The notes: generated by a model not told the origin, from the sequence alone. Counted from the first letter of the stretch, positions 16,203-24,575 are shown. The stretch is DNA of 64,000 nucleotides from Deltaproteobacteria bacterium (GCA_018266075.1 JAFEBB010000015.1:62001-126000), one strand, 5' to 3'. A program made the numbers and translations.

Positions 16203-17033
16203 TCACCCGGTCTGTCCGACCCACTTCTGCACCCGCGGCGACTTCTGTCCCGCGCGCAGGATTCCAAAGTAGGTCCCGGGCAAGAAGCGCTTCGCGCGCC
16301 AGACCCAGGTGCCGTCGGTCTGCGGAATGATGTGCAGCGTGCCGCGCTCCAGGCCGCGCAGCCCCGCGCGCGCCACCTGCTCGGCGCTCATGGTGCTGGC
16401 CTGGAAGAACTTCTCGGCCATCGCGCGCTGACGGTCGGCGCCGCGGAAGGTCTTCATCAGCCCGGTCTGGAAGAACGTCGGGCAGAGACAGCTCACCGCA
16501 ATGTTGGCCGACGCGAGCTCTGCGTGCAGCGTCTCGGAGAGCGAGATCACCGCGGCCTTGGTGACGTTGTACGGCGCCATCTCCGGCAGCGACGCGAAGC
16601 CGGCGCTCGAGGCCACGTTGAGGATGAAGCCGCCGCCCGCCTTGCGCATGCGCGGCACGAAGACGTGGCAGCCGTTGATCGCGCCCCAGAGGTTGATGCG
16701 GACGATCCACTCCCAGTCGGCAAGCGGCAGCTCGCCCACCATGCCCGCGACCGCGACGCCCGCGTTGTTAACCAAAAGGTCAACACCACCGAAGCTCGCG
16801 TCGGCGACGTCTGCGAGCTTCTCGAGGTCGGCAGCCACGCCGACGTCGGCGCGCACAGCGATGGCCTCGGCGCCGCGGGCGCGGGCCAGCACGCAGGTCT
16901 CGTCGGCGCCTTCGACGTTCACGTCGCTGATGAGCAGGCGCGCCTGGCGTTGCGCAAGCTCGAGGGCGAGGGCGCGGCCCAGGCCGCTGGCTGCGCCGGT
17001 GATCACCGCGCGGGGACGGTCGGGGAGCTTCAT
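16203..17033 (-). CDS. Short-chain dehydrogenase, last gene of the mymA-like operon
   Basis: 276 residues, classical SDR: AVITGAASGLGRALALELAQ (TGAASGLG at residues 12-19), LLVNNAGVAVAGMVG at about 87-101, catalytic Ser in NVASSAGFASLP and the YNVTK pair near residues 157-161. A C-terminal extension (TWVWRAKRFLPGTYFGILRAGQKS) is longer than in minimal SDRs and is seen in relatives acting on long-chain or membrane-bound substrates. It lies 12 bases downstream of the Baeyer-Villiger monooxygenase gene on the same strand. The Mycobacterium tuberculosis mymA operon likewise pairs a monooxygenase with an SDR. The likely reaction is oxidation of a hydroxylated or ester-derived intermediate. Confidence 0.85.
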   Translation of the reverse strand: MKLPDRPRAVITGAASGLGRALALELAQRQARLLISDVNVEGADETCVLARARGAEAIAVRADVGVAADLEKLADVADASFGGVDLLVNNAGVAVAGMVGELPLADWEWIVRINLWGAINGCHVFVPRMRKAGGGFILNVASSAGFASLPEMAPYNVTKAAVISLSETLHAELASANIAVSCLCPTFFQTGLMKTFRGADRQRAMAEKFFQASTMSAEQVARAGLRGLERGTLHIIPQTDGTWVWRAKRFLPGTYFGILRAGQKSPRVQKWVGQTG

Positions 17034-17045
17034 CGGTTCTCCAAT

Positions 17046-18533
17046 TCAGGCCGCGCGGGAGGTCGCGGCAGGTTCGAAGTCGTAGGCGGTGGCGTCCAGG
17101 TGGCGGTTGCGCCACCAGAACTCGAAGGTGAAGCCCGGCCAGAGCGTGGCGTTGCGGCCCTTCTCATCGAGGTACCAGCTCCGGCAGCCGGAGGCCCACA
17201 CCGTGCGCGCCAGCCGCCGCTGGAGCTCGTCGTTGAAGGCGCGCTGCGCTTCCGGACGCACGTCGGCGCACTTCACGCCGTGTGCGTCGAGCGCTTGCAT
17301 GTAGCGCAGCACGTACGCGATCTGCGCCTCGATCATGAAGACCATGGAGTTGTGGCCCAGGCCGGTGTTGGGACCCATCAGCGTGTGGAGGTTGGGGAAG
17401 CCAGCGATGGCCGTGCCCCGATAGGCCTCGACGCCTCCCTTTTGCCAGAGATCGTTCAGCTCCACGCCGCCGCGGCCGTAGATGCGCATCGGCGTGAGGA
17501 AGTGCTGCACGTCGAAGCCGGTGCCGAAGATGATCGCGTCGACCGGTCGCTCGACTCCGCTCGCATCGACCACGCCCGTCTCGGTGATCTCGGCGATCTC
17601 TCCGGTGACCACCTCGGCGTTCGGTCGGGCCAGCGCGCGGTAATAGGTATTCGACATCAACACCCGCTTGCAGCCGGGCAGGTATTTCGGCCGCACCTTC
17701 TCGCGCAGCTCGGCATTATCAGGGATTTGCGCGCGGATGTTCTTCTCGCCGAGCCAGCGCGCGGCCTTCATGATCCACGGCGCCTGGGTGAAGCCCAGCA
17801 CGCGGAGCTCGTGCTGTCCGTAGATGGCCCAGCGCGCGAGCCGCTGCAGCACGGGGAACGTGCGGAAGAGCCAGCGCGAGAAGGCGCCGATGGGCCAATC
17901 GGGGTGGGGCAGCACCCAGGGCGCGGTGCGCTGGAAGAGATGCAGCCGCTCCACCTGCTCCACGATGCGCGGCACGAACTGGATGGCGCTCGCGCCGGTG
18001 CCCAGGACCGCCACGCGCTTCCCGGCGAGCTCGAAGCCGTGGTCCCACTGCGCGGAATGGAACGCCCTCCCGCGAAAGCGCTCCATCCCGCGCAGCTTCG
18101 GGAGCAGCGGCTTGCTCAATGCGCCCACGCCGAAGACCACATGCCGCGCGCGCACCACGCCGAGCGAGGTGAAGAGCCGCCAGAGCTGAGCGTCCTCGTC
18201 GAACTCGGCGCGCTGTACCTCGCAGCCGAAGCGGATGTTCGGGCGGACCTCGTATTTGTCAGCGCAGCTTCGTAGGTAATTGAGAATCTCCGCTTGCGGC
18301 GCAAACCGGCGGGTCCAGTTCGGGTTGGGCTCAAATGAAAATGAATAGAGGTGTGAAGGAATGTCACACGCGCAGCCCGGGTAGTGGTTCTCGCGCCAGG
18401 TGCCGCCGACGTCGTTCGCCTTCTCCAGGATCACGAAGTCGTTTCGGCCGGCCTTCTTGAGCTGAATGGCCATGCCCAGCCCGGAGAACCCGGTGCCGAC
18501 AATCGCGACCTCCACGTCGTGCTCGGGGCTCAT
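17046..18533 (-). CDS. Baeyer-Villiger-type flavin monooxygenase (MymA-like)
   Basis: 495 residues. The FAD motif GTGFSGLGMAIQLKK sits near residues 13-27; EKANDVGGTWRENHYPGCAC follows at about 38-57. The Baeyer-Villiger fingerprint FRGRAFHSAQWD (F-x-G-x-x-x-H-x-x-x-W-D) is complete, and the second Rossmann motif VAVLGTGASAIQFVPRI supplies NADPH binding. FGTGFDVQHF near residue 345 is also typical. The enzyme inserts oxygen next to a ketone using O2, FAD and NADPH. The start at 18533 overlaps the upstream hydrolase stop by four bases (ATGA), so translation is coupled. A stretch of A/T-ending codons spans about 18322-18360. Confidence 0.92.
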   Translation of the reverse strand: MSPEHDVEVAIVGTGFSGLGMAIQLKKAGRNDFVILEKANDVGGTWRENHYPGCACDIPSHLYSFSFEPNPNWTRRFAPQAEILNYLRSCADKYEVRPNIRFGCEVQRAEFDEDAQLWRLFTSLGVVRARHVVFGVGALSKPLLPKLRGMERFRGRAFHSAQWDHGFELAGKRVAVLGTGASAIQFVPRIVEQVERLHLFQRTAPWVLPHPDWPIGAFSRWLFRTFPVLQRLARWAIYGQHELRVLGFTQAPWIMKAARWLGEKNIRAQIPDNAELREKVRPKYLPGCKRVLMSNTYYRALARPNAEVVTGEIAEITETGVVDASGVERPVDAIIFGTGFDVQHFLTPMRIYGRGGVELNDLWQKGGVEAYRGTAIAGFPNLHTLMGPNTGLGHNSMVFMIEAQIAYVLRYMQALDAHGVKCADVRPEAQRAFNDELQRRLARTVWASGCRSWYLDEKGRNATLWPGFTFEFWWRNRHLDATAYDFEPAATSRAA

Positions 18534-19387
18534 GCGCTCACCTTCTCCAGGGGGTAGCCGGGCGCTGCGGGGTAGGTGCGCTTCCAGTCTTCGAGGAGGT
18601 TGCGGTTGTCGTGCTCCCACGGGTGGAAGCTGGGCTTGAAGTAGGCCGCGTAGAGCCGCCACATCTTCCGCAGTCCGCCGGGCCGCACCCAGAGGAAGAC
18701 GAAGAGCGAGCTCCACTCGCGCAGCGAGAAGAGCGTGCCGTCGGCGCGCATCATCTGGATCTGCTGATCGAAGACCAGCGCCCAGAACATGAGCGTGGTG
18801 GCCACCATCACCCACGCGCGCTCGAGGTAGGTGCCGCCCGCGGCCTTGAAGACGTCGAAGGCCACGGCCTTGTGCTCGCTCTCCTCGGCGGCGTGCCAGG
18901 TCCAGAGCGCGGCCATGGTGGGGTTGGCGCCCTCGAGCAATCGGGGATCGCTGAGCACGCCGTGGGCGAGCGCGGCGGTGAAATGCTCCAGCGCGCAGGT
19001 GGCGGCGAGTCGGCGACGCGCGGGCACAACGCGCGTCACCCGCTTGAGGATGCGCTCGGTGCGCGCCTCCAGCCTCGCAGCGGGGTAGCCCTGCGCCTCG
19101 AGCATGCGGTTGTAGCGGACGTGCTCGCGGGTATGCAGGCCTTCCTGGCCGCAGAACGCGCGCACGTCGTGGCGGAGCTGCGGCTCGGTGACGCACTCCT
19201 GGTGCGCCTTCACCGAGGCCACGAAGAAGCGCTCGCCCGCGGGGAAGAAGAGGGAGAGGTTGTCGAAGAACGCCGTGACCGCTTTTCGGCCGCCGTGCCA
19301 GTGGCGCATCGCGACCGGGTCGAGCGCGAACTCGAGGTTGCGGACGGGGATGTCGACGGCGGTGCGGGTGTCCATGCCGTCATTCAT
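18530..19387 (-). CDS. Predicted metal-dependent hydrolase (COG3687/PF10118 family)
   Basis: About 285 residues from the ATG at 19387; an ATG at 19375 is equally possible. The family's His/Glu pattern is present: PVAMRHWHGGRKAVTAFFDN, a FFVASVKAHQECVTEPQLRH segment, GQEGLHTREHVRYNR, and WTWHAAEESEHKAVAFDVFK, which together resemble a di-metal helical bundle. Two hydrophobic stretches (MVATTLMFWALVF and LREWSSLFVFLWV) suggest membrane contact. The exact chemistry of the family is not established. It leads the operon with the Baeyer-Villiger enzyme and SDR, and its start nearly abuts the divergent AraC gene, so both must share a very short promoter region. Confidence 0.8.
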   Translation of the reverse strand: MNDGMDTRTAVDIPVRNLEFALDPVAMRHWHGGRKAVTAFFDNLSLFFPAGERFFVASVKAHQECVTEPQLRHDVRAFCGQEGLHTREHVRYNRMLEAQGYPAARLEARTERILKRVTRVVPARRRLAATCALEHFTAALAHGVLSDPRLLEGANPTMAALWTWHAAEESEHKAVAFDVFKAAGGTYLERAWVMVATTLMFWALVFDQQIQMMRADGTLFSLREWSSLFVFLWVRPGGLRKMWRLYAAYFKPSFHPWEHDNRNLLEDWKRTYPAAPGYPLEKVSA

Positions 19388-19439
19388 GCCGCGTGATGCG
19401 TTGTGGGCCCAGGTCATCTGGTGCCAAAGTCTTGTCATC

Positions 19440-20471
19440 TTGGGCCACGCCAAACGCCAGCGCGAAGTCCCCTCGTTCCCGGCCATCCACGCGCTGCACG
19501 TGGCGGAGCTGGTGTCCCGCTGGGGCGTGGAGACCTCCGCGCTCTTGAAGGGCTCGGGCTTGAAGGAGACCGAGCTCTCGCAGCCGGGCGTGCGCGTGCC
19601 GGTGCCGGCGTTCGTGGCGCTGGTGGAGCGGGCGCGGGCGCTGACCGGCGAGCCAGGGCTGGGCGTCTACTTCGGGCTGCAGATGCGCGCCTCGTGGCAT
19701 GGCTACCTCGGCCTCGCGGTGATGACCGCGGGCAACGTGGGCCAGGCGCTGGAGCTGGCGCAGCAGTTCTTGCCGACGCAGACGCGCGCCCTGGCCTTCG
19801 AGCTGGAGGTCGCCAACGAGAAGGCGTCGCTGGTGATCCGCGAGCAGTACGACCTCGGCCCCGCGCGCGACGCGATCGTGCTCGCGCTGGTGGTGGGCAT
19901 GTGGAAGCTGAGCAGCGCGCTCACCGGTCAGACGCTGGGCGGTCGCGCGGAGGTGGCGTTCCCCGAGCCGGGCTACATGGCGCGGCTGCGTCACGTGGCG
20001 CCGCCACACCTGAGCTTCGGGGCGAAGGAGAACCGCCTGAGCTTCGAGGCGCGCATGCTGCAGACGCCGTTCACTTCGGCGGATCCGGCGGCGCTGCAGC
20101 TCACGCGGGAGCAGTGCGAGCGCGAGCTCGAGGCGCTGGGCTTCGACGGGCCGTTCCGTGAGCGGGTGAGGGCGCTGGTGATGCGTCGGCGCGGCGGGGT
20201 GCGGTCATTGGAAGAGGTTTGCGCGGAGCTGCAGATGTCGGCGCGCACGCTCAAGCGGAGATTGGCCGACGCGGACACGAGCTACTCGGAGCTCCTCGAC
20301 GGCGAGCGCGAGAAGCAGGCGACCGCGCTGTTGAAGACGACCGCGCTCTCGATGGACGTGATCGCCGAGCGGCTGGGCTACTCGGACGTGGCGAACTTCA
20401 CGCGCGCATACCGGCGCTGGACGCGGGCGACGCCGGGGGCAGTGCGGCGGGGAGAGCGCGGACGGCGCTGA
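19440..20471 (+). CDS. AraC-family regulator with arabinose-binding-like N-terminal domain (VirS-like)
   Basis: About 343 residues. The N-terminal domain (HVAELVSRWGVETSALLKGS, RVPVPAFVALVERARALTGE, HGYLGLAVMTAGNVGQALEL) matches the PF12625 'arabinose-binding' domain of OruR/VirS-type activators. The C-terminus has two helix-turn-helix units (SLEEVCAELQMSARTLKRRL; MDVIAERLGYSDVANFTRAY), the second being the AraC signature. It probably activates the divergent hydrolase-monooxygenase-SDR operon on binding a lipid-like ligand, as VirS does for mymA. An in-frame ATG at 19386 would overlap the divergent gene's start codon, so I favour the TTG at 19440, leaving a gap of about 52 bases. The start is uncertain. 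Confidence 0.85.
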   Translation: MGHAKRQREVPSFPAIHALHVAELVSRWGVETSALLKGSGLKETELSQPGVRVPVPAFVALVERARALTGEPGLGVYFGLQMRASWHGYLGLAVMTAGNVGQALELAQQFLPTQTRALAFELEVANEKASLVIREQYDLGPARDAIVLALVVGMWKLSSALTGQTLGGRAEVAFPEPGYMARLRHVAPPHLSFGAKENRLSFEARMLQTPFTSADPAALQLTREQCERELEALGFDGPFRERVRALVMRRRGGVRSLEEVCAELQMSARTLKRRLADADTSYSELLDGEREKQATALLKTTALSMDVIAERLGYSDVANFTRAYRRWTRATPGAVRRGERGRR

Positions 20472-20502
20472 CCGCGCGCACCCTTCCAGCTAGTCTCGCC
20501 CC

Positions 20503-22218
20503 ATGGCTTCACGTCGCTCGCTCTCACCGGTCCTCCTGCTGGGCGCCGGAGCGGGCGAAGCCGCCTGCGGAATCCTCTACATCGCGAGCTACCTGCGGCG
20601 CGGCGGCGTCGAGGCGTACGTTCGCGTCTTCGACTGGGACGTGACTGAAGACGAGATGCGCACCTCGCTCGAGGCGCTCCTCGGCCGCGTCCGTCCCAAG
20701 GTCATCGGGCTCAGCCTCAAGTGGTTCCACCACGTCTACCGGGCCATCCAGCTCGCGCGGATCATTCGGGACATCGATCCCGAAATCCGAATCGCGGTGG
20801 GCGGAAACACCGCGGCCCATTGGTGGCGCGAGCTGTCTGCCCTCGACTGCTTCGACGACATCATCCTCGGCGACGGCGAGCTCCCGCTGCTCGCGCTCTG
20901 CCAGGGCCATCCCGCGCCGCCGAACTGCATCTCGCGGAAGTCCGGCGTGAAGCCGGAGCGCGTCCCGCTCGAGTACGTGCAGTCCGCCACCAACAGCGAC
21001 GACGTCTACTACTCGCACTTCTCGGAGCTCTTCCTCAGCGAGCGCGACCGCAACGCGTTCTCGGGTTGGATTGCCCCGGGTAAGGGCTGCAAGGAGAACT
21101 GTTTGTACTGTGCAGGCGCGCGGAAGAACCAGCGCGAAGACTTTGGGAGATTGAATCCCTTCGTGCGGCCTGAAGGGCCGGTGCGCCGCGACCACGCCGA
21201 GATCGCTCCGCATACTTGGCAAATTCGCTACGACTTTCCGGGCAGCACTGCCGAGTACCTCGAGGCCACCTGGGCGGGCGTCGATCTGTCGAAGCACCTG
21301 TGCACGTATTTTCTGTGGGGCCTGCCCACCATCGAGATGATCGATGCGCTCTCGAGCCACTTCGAGAAGGTCTACGTGGTGCTTGACATCGGGTGCTTCT
21401 CCGAACTCCAGCGTCAGGCGCTCATGAGTAAGGGTGTGCTCAAGCCGTGCCCGACCAATGCTGAGCTGTTCAACTTCATCGAGCTCAGTCGGAAGAATCG
21501 CAATGTGGAGCTCGAGGTCTCGGGCATCGCTGGGCTGCCGCTCGCGAGCAAGGAGACGCTGCGGGAAGAGTTGAAGTTCGCCGAGACGGTCATCGCGATG
21601 GATTGCGTGGGCGGCTATCAGCGGCTGGAGGCGCAACCCGGCGCGCTCGTCACCGACCGGCCCGAGCGCTACGACATGCAGACCGAGGCCAGGAGCTTCT
21701 CCGAGTTCCTCTCATACTTCGAGCAGCTCGAGCCCGGGGACAACTCGGTGCCCATGATTCGCTTCAAGGATCGCGCGCTGGAGGCGGAGGTCCAGCGCAC
21801 GGCCGAGCAGGTGTCGGAGCTGGCGTGGGCGCATCGCACCAAGCGCCGCGAGGTGCCCATGAAGGCGACGACGCGGCTGCGCACGGCGGCCTCGAGCCGC
21901 CAATTCACCATGTCCGATTGGTTTGGGTCGCATGGTGTCCCGGCCCGGGTCGCGAAGGAGCCGATGACCGTGGTGCGCTCGACCTACGGCGCGTACCTCA
22001 ACCTCACGACTGCGGTGAGCCCCCGCAAGTTCGCGGATCCGAGCTTGCGGCACGGCGAGGAGGCGCGAATTCTCCAGGCGGCGCTGTTGACGTTCGATCA
22101 GCCGATACCAGTGCCCCAGGGCGTGACGCGACTGGCTTCGAGCGCGCGGATCGATGCGCAGACTGCGCGTGAGGCGATTCAGTTCCTCGCCGAAGGGCTG
22201 TTCCTGCAGCCCGGCTGA
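20503..22218 (+). CDS. Radical SAM protein with B12-binding-like N-terminal domain, function unknown
   Basis: 571 residues. The N-terminal 160 residues follow the cobalamin-binding Rossmann layout (PVLLLGAGAGEAACGILYIA, KVIGLSLKWFHHVYRAIQLA, RIAVGGNTAAHWWRELSALD, DDIILGDGELPLL). The radical SAM core begins at GKGCKENCLYCAG, with Cys196, Cys200 and Cys203 as the C-x3-C-x2-C iron-sulfur motif. Residues about 260-400 complete a TIM-barrel-like region (YVVLDIGCFSELQRQAL, NVELEVSGIAGLPLASKETL). The last 130 residues (TRLASSARIDAQTAREAIQF) resemble a small winged-helix-like module. The canonical DxHxxG B12 ligand is absent, so cobalamin may bind base-off or not at all. It is followed four bases later by a patatin-like gene. 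The substrate is unknown. Confidence 0.8.
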   Translation: MASRRSLSPVLLLGAGAGEAACGILYIASYLRRGGVEAYVRVFDWDVTEDEMRTSLEALLGRVRPKVIGLSLKWFHHVYRAIQLARIIRDIDPEIRIAVGGNTAAHWWRELSALDCFDDIILGDGELPLLALCQGHPAPPNCISRKSGVKPERVPLEYVQSATNSDDVYYSHFSELFLSERDRNAFSGWIAPGKGCKENCLYCAGARKNQREDFGRLNPFVRPEGPVRRDHAEIAPHTWQIRYDFPGSTAEYLEATWAGVDLSKHLCTYFLWGLPTIEMIDALSSHFEKVYVVLDIGCFSELQRQALMSKGVLKPCPTNAELFNFIELSRKNRNVELEVSGIAGLPLASKETLREELKFAETVIAMDCVGGYQRLEAQPGALVTDRPERYDMQTEARSFSEFLSYFEQLEPGDNSVPMIRFKDRALEAEVQRTAEQVSELAWAHRTKRREVPMKATTRLRTAASSRQFTMSDWFGSHGVPARVAKEPMTVVRSTYGAYLNLTTAVSPRKFADPSLRHGEEARILQAALLTFDQPIPVPQGVTRLASSARIDAQTAREAIQFLAEGLFLQPG

Positions 22219-22222
22219 CGCG

Positions 22223-23101
22223 ATGATGGGTGAGATGGGAACCTCATCTCGACGCGCCTTGGTGCTGGCGGGCGGCAGCTTCGCCGCGAGCGCGTGGGAA
22301 GTCGGCGTGCTGGCCGGCCTGGCTTCAGCGGGAGTCGATCTTCGCGATTCCGACTTGTTCATCGGAACGTCTGCGGGAGCTCGTGTGGCCCTGCACCTCG
22401 CGGTCGGAACCGATCTGGAAGCGCTCTTCCAGCAGCAGTCCGAAACCATTCGCGGCTTGCCTTCGGCACCGACGCTCGATTGGCAAAGCATTCGCCGCGA
22501 GTGCGCCGAGGCGAAGGCGGCGGGAGGCGGCCACGAGGCGATCCTCAAGCGCTTCGGCGCGATCGCCCTGAAGCACGCGTCGCTGGCGCCCGCGGATCTG
22601 CAAGCTCGGCGAGAGACCATGGCCGCGCAGCTTCCGGTGCAGACGTGGCCCGAGAAGCCGCTGTCGATTGTCGCGCTCAACGCGGAGACCGGCGCGCGGC
22701 GCGTGTTCAACAGCGCGAGCGGAGCGAACCTCGTCGACGTGATGATCGCCACGACGGCGTCCTTCGGCTCGCCTCCTGCGTTGATCGACGGGCAGCACTA
22801 CATCGACGGCGGATATCACTCGAGCAACAACGTCGATCTCGCCTCCGGACTCGACGAAGTGATCGTGCTCTCGCTGCGCGCGCCGCCGGGAGCGTTGGCG
22901 CTCGTTCCCCTCGATGAGAGCGTCGCGTCCCTGAGAGCCAGTGGAAAGCGCGTCACGGTGATTCAGCCCGACACCGACTCCGAAGCGGCCATGACCTCCG
23001 GCAGCCCCGGCAATCCGGCCATCCGCGCGCCCATCGCGAAGGCGGGATATCAGCAGGGCAAACGCCTCGGCGCCTCCGGTCTATCTGCTGCGACCTTGTG
23101 A
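22223..23101 (+). CDS. Patatin-like phospholipase
   Basis: 292 residues. The patatin motifs are in order: the oxyanion loop LVLAGGSFAASAWEVGVLAG near residues 14-33, the nucleophile elbow GTSAGAR with Ser50, and the dyad Asp in YIDGGYHSSNNVDLAS at about residue 195. The family hydrolyses acyl chains from phospholipids or other lipids and is often membrane-associated; no signal peptide is seen. I chose the ATG at 22223, although an ATG at 22235 following a GGTGAG is possible. The gene starts four bases after the radical SAM gene, so they are probably co-transcribed. Its last 21 bases overlap the end of the convergent LysR gene. Confidence 0.82.
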   Translation: MMGEMGTSSRRALVLAGGSFAASAWEVGVLAGLASAGVDLRDSDLFIGTSAGARVALHLAVGTDLEALFQQQSETIRGLPSAPTLDWQSIRRECAEAKAAGGGHEAILKRFGAIALKHASLAPADLQARRETMAAQLPVQTWPEKPLSIVALNAETGARRVFNSASGANLVDVMIATTASFGSPPALIDGQHYIDGGYHSSNNVDLASGLDEVIVLSLRAPPGALALVPLDESVASLRASGKRVTVIQPDTDSEAAMTSGSPGNPAIRAPIAKAGYQQGKRLGASGLSAATL

Positions 23102-23971
23102 CGTCTCACGCACCAGAGCATCGACGAACGCGCGCACCTGCGGTGGCAGGTAACGCGACGGCAGATAGAGCGCGTAGATCTTTCGCGTCACGGGCAACGC
23201 ACCGGGAAGAACTTCGCGCAGGGATTTGGCTGCCACCTCGCCGCGCGCGAGGTACTCGGGCAGCTCGGCGATGCCCAGGCCCGCGAGCGCGGCCTCTCGC
23301 GCCGCGAGGATACTGTCGGTTCCAAACACCACGCGACCCTGCAGTTGCCGCGTGGCCCCGCTGCTGTACGCAATGACCGCGTGGGACGCGAGCTCAGCGA
23401 GCGATCTCGGAGCGCGCGCGCGACGCAAGTAGGCAGGGCTCGCATAGAAGCCGCGCCGATCCTCGGCGAGCGGACGCGCGACGACCTCGGCCGGCAGCGC
23501 AGAGAGGATGCGCACCGCCACGTCGACGCGCTCGACGACCATATCGACCACGCGATCGTCGCACTTCAAGTGAACATCGAGCGCCGGGTGCTCGCGAGCG
23601 AGCGCGGCAAGCACGGGCGCGACCTTGAGCGAGCCGTACACCATCGGCGCGGAGACCCGCAACGTTCCGCGCATGTTCTTGTCGCGCGACGAGGTCTCGC
23701 GCTCGATCCCTTCGAGGTCGGTGAGCACCTGCCGCCCCCGCGCGAGGTACGCATCCCCCGCGTCCGTGAAGGCCACGTGGCGCGTCGTGCGTTGGAGCAG
23801 CCGAACGCCGAGCCGCTTCTCGACGCGCGTCACGGCCTTGCTCACCGCCGAAGGCGACAGCCCCATCCGCGAGGCGGCGGCCGTAAACGAACCGCCATCC
23901 GCAATGGCGACGAGCAGTTGAAGTCCGTGTGCTGCGTCGGCGACGTCGCTCGAGGTGGGGAGCCTGGGCAT
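23081..23971 (-). CDS. LysR-family transcriptional regulator (divergent to osmC-like gene)
   Basis: 296 residues. The N-terminal winged helix is standard: LQLLVAIADGGSFTAAASRM, LSPSAVSKAVTRVEKRLGVR, LLQRTTRHVAFTDAG. The remainder is the two-lobed LysR effector domain (GTLRVSAPMVYGSLKVAPVL, RPLAEDRRGFYASPAYL, GIAELPEYLARGE). The recognition-helix pattern and AFTDAG ending are typical of CrgA/AaeR-type members. It is transcribed away from the osmC-like gene at 24104 and two dyads with the half-site TGAAT/ATTCA lie in the 132-base gap, so it probably regulates both itself and osmC in response to oxidised thiols or peroxides. The signal is inferred. Confidence 0.9.
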   Translation of the reverse strand: MPRLPTSSDVADAAHGLQLLVAIADGGSFTAAASRMGLSPSAVSKAVTRVEKRLGVRLLQRTTRHVAFTDAGDAYLARGRQVLTDLEGIERETSSRDKNMRGTLRVSAPMVYGSLKVAPVLAALAREHPALDVHLKCDDRVVDMVVERVDVAVRILSALPAEVVARPLAEDRRGFYASPAYLRRARAPRSLAELASHAVIAYSSGATRQLQGRVVFGTDSILAAREAALAGLGIAELPEYLARGEVAAKSLREVLPGALPVTRKIYALYLPSRYLPPQVRAFVDALVRETSQGRSR

Positions 23972-24001
23972 CCCGTGAACCTATCCGGCCGAGGACGATT
24001 C

Positions 24002-24016
24002 GTGAATGCAATTCAC
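24002..24016. promoter_or_regulatory. LysR-box-like dyad GTGAAT-N3-ATTCAC
   Basis: A perfect inverted repeat with inner T-N11-A spacing (TGAAT-N3-ATTCA), the canonical LysR recognition geometry. It sits 31 bases upstream of the LysR start and 88 bases upstream of the osmC start, where autoregulatory LTTR sites usually lie. Confidence 0.6.
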
Positions 24017-24079
24017 AAGGGCTTCGCCTCGGAACTCCCTGGTCTCGCCGCGTCCGCGGTCGTACATGGGACATGCAAC

Positions 24080-24090
24080 ATTCACTGAAT
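24080..24090. promoter_or_regulatory. Second TGAAT/ATTCA dyad near the osmC start
   Basis: ATTCACTGAAT reuses the same half-sites as the dyad at 24002-24016 in the opposite arrangement, just ahead of the GGAGGAGG Shine-Dalgarno of the osmC-like gene. It could be the second, activation or repression half of a LysR operator. Confidence 0.35.
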
Positions 24091-24103
24091 CGGAGGAGGA
24101 ACC

Positions 24104-24517
24104 ATGAAGCGCAGCGCCAATGCCAAATGGGAAGGCAGCATCAAGACTGGCAACGGGACGTTCGGGGTCGCGAGCGGAGCGATCAAGGGAACGCCGTACA
24201 GCTTCAAGACCCGCTTCGAGGGCACGCCGGGCGCGAACCCCGAGGAGCTCATCGCAGCGGCCCACGCGAGCTGCTTCAGCATGGCCGTCTCGGCCCAGCT
24301 GGCCGAGCGGGGCATCACGCCGGACTCGATCGAGACGGCCTGTGAGATCAACTTCGAGAACCTCACGCTCACGAGCAGCAAGCTGACGACGAAGGTGACC
24401 GCGCGCGGCGCCGACAAGTCGAAGATCGAAGAGGCGGCGGCTGCGGCCAAGGCTGGCTGCCCGATCTCGAAGGTCCTCAAGCTCGAGATCAGCCTCGAGC
24501 TGAGCATCGTCAATTGA
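24104..24517 (+). CDS. osmC: OsmC-family peroxiredoxin-like protein
   Basis: 137 residues, the usual size for OsmC/Ohr proteins. The two redox Cys are in context: AAAHASCFSMAVSAQLAERG (Cys near residue 57) and AAKAGCPISKVL (Cys near 123). The N-terminal RSANAKWEGSIKTGNGTFGV is typical of the OsmC branch rather than Ohr. These enzymes reduce organic hydroperoxides with a Cys pair and dimerise in the cytosol. A strong GGAGGAGG precedes the ATG. It is divergent from a LysR regulator with shared dyads and is followed by a strong intrinsic terminator, so it is monocistronic. Confidence 0.92.
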   Translation: MKRSANAKWEGSIKTGNGTFGVASGAIKGTPYSFKTRFEGTPGANPEELIAAAHASCFSMAVSAQLAERGITPDSIETACEINFENLTLTSSKLTTKVTARGADKSKIEEAAAAAKAGCPISKVLKLEISLELSIVN

Positions 24518-24523
24518 TGCGCT

Positions 24524-24561
24524 GGAGGGCGCCCCGCCGAGTGGGGTGCCCTCCGCGTTTT
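24524..24561 (+). terminator. Intrinsic terminator after osmC
   Basis: GGAGGGCGCCCC (24524-24535) pairs with GGGGTGCCCTCC (24543-24554) over 12 base pairs with one G-U, a seven-base loop, then GCGTTTT. It begins seven bases after the osmC stop codon and is the clearest Rho-independent terminator in the window. Confidence 0.9.
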
Positions 24562-24575
24562 CGAAGGGAGGGGAC

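Noticed and set aside
16128-18275. A 715-residue plus-strand protein
   Set aside because: Antisense shadow of the SDR and monooxygenase genes, whose motifs are complete on the minus strand.
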